A stretch of DNA of 41,648 bases from an uncultured Coriobacteriaceae bacterium (lineage in GTDB: Bacteria; Actinomycetota; Coriobacteriia; Coriobacteriales; Atopobiaceae), in contig CACYGL010000005.1 of the NCBI GenBank assembly GCA_902773995.1, positions 1 to 41,648 of the forward strand. Direction: 5' to 3'. This document shows positions 41,312-41,648 of this stretch, one piece after another (position 1 is the first letter of the stretch; every line of letters starts with the position of its first letter). The notes below the pieces were generated by a model that had not been told where the DNA came from, did not search any database, and saw nothing but the letters and a program-made list of their open reading frames with translations. Position numbers and translations under genes: made by a program.

Positions 41312-41648
41312 TTAGGCCTCGAGCCAGCGGCTGCGGCCGCGCTGCTCGAGCTCCTTGAGCATGGCGACGGGGTCCTTGGCCTTCTGCAGGAAGATCATGG
41401 CAGCCACGGCATACGGCTTGTAGCTGGCCTCCTTGTACAGGCCATCGCGGTGGGCGTCAAAGACCTCGTTGGCAACCTCGCCGTGCTCGCAGGAGACGCC
41501 CTCGATGTCGGCCGGCAGCGGGTGCATGTAGATGGTGTCCATGCCGTTTGCGGTCTTGGCCATGAGCTCGGGCGTGCAGTGCCAGTCCATGTGGGTGGCG
41601 TTCTGGGCGAGAAGCTCCTTCTCCAGGGCGTCGATGCCCTCGGAGTCG
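41312..41648 (-). CDS. ygeW: Knotted carbamoyltransferase YgeW, C-terminal part (runs off the right edge)
   Basis: The visible 111 codons end the gene; the frame is open through 41648. HMDWHCTPELMAKTANGMDTIYMHPLPADIEGVSCEHGEV is close to YgeW of E. coli, as I remember it, and different from ornithine carbamoyltransferase. The carbamoyl phosphate motif reads HPLP. YgeW belongs to the xanthine/uric acid degradation gene set and is thought to carry out phosphorolysis of a ureide, with the resulting carbamoyl phosphate used by the neighbouring carbamate kinase. Confidence 0.85.
   Translation of the reverse strand, partial: DSEGIDALEKELLAQNATHMDWHCTPELMAKTANGMDTIYMHPLPADIEGVSCEHGEVANEVFDAHRDGLYKEASYKPYAVAAMIFLQKAKDPVAMLKELEQRGRSRWLEA

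Overview
The window looks like chromosome from a high-GC, strictly anaerobic gut actinobacterium, most likely class Coriobacteriia (Olsenella, Atopobium or Collinsella-like). The signs are high-GC codon use, an oxygen-sensitive glycyl radical enzyme, a mannose-family PTS, a radical SAM protein and accessory genes for a selenium-dependent molybdenum hydroxylase. The genus is inference. About 42 protein genes are supported, most on the minus strand. No tRNA, rRNA, CRISPR array or intact insertion sequence was seen.

Layout. 1-456: truncated radical SAM gene. 648-2899: two paralogous GntR/UTRA regulators flanking a small membrane-anchored protein. 3112-7574: sugar operon with a pentose/allulose-phosphate 3-epimerase, a type I mannose-6-phosphate isomerase and a complete mannose-family PTS (IID, IIC, IIB, IIA). 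It diverges from deoC and an RmlD-like reductase (7823-9413). 9455-12168: Nif3-like protein and ABC exporter. 12210-16137: a purine locus (ZTP riboswitch, stand-alone IMP cyclohydrolase, stand-alone AICAR formyltransferase) bracketed by two toxin-antitoxin modules (MazEF and Phd/PIN). 16415-23239: cation-homeostasis locus with two TrkA/RCK proteins, a Na+/K+-ATPase-like P-type pump and a KdpE/KdpD-like two-component system. 23252-28821: acetyltransferase, then FSA-type aldolase, radical SAM activase and glycyl radical enzyme, divergent from a DeoR regulator. This set matches the gene complement of anhydroglycolysis (1,5-anhydrohexitol-6-phosphate breakdown). 28914-34912: selenium-dependent molybdenum hydroxylase maturation block (XdhC, SelD, YqeB, DUF3343, EF2568-type cysteine desulfurase, YedF, divergent YqeC). 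35143-37016: small membrane protein and DUF4143 ATPase. 37282-41648: RidA, dihydropyrimidinase (HyuA), ModE-MocA fusion, carbamate kinase and truncated knotted carbamoyltransferase (YgeW).

How it fits together. The right third resembles the gut-anaerobe purine/ureide degradation system: a selenium-containing Mo-hydroxylase (catalytic subunits not in the window, probably beyond the right edge), a ring-opening amidohydrolase, a carbamoyltransferase and carbamate kinase that recover ATP. The centre combines de novo purine synthesis, controlled by its own intermediate ZMP/ZTP, with cation balance and fermentation of unusual sugars.

Least explained by the genes is the intergenic structure: three consecutive large hairpins between purO and purH, two with the same loop but unrelated arms; a dispersed palindrome built on TGAGACAAAGGGA; a 22-bp tandem array before the DUF4143 ATPase gene; and a near-identical 14-bp candidate operator upstream of the second GntR regulator and in the PTS/deoC divergent region.
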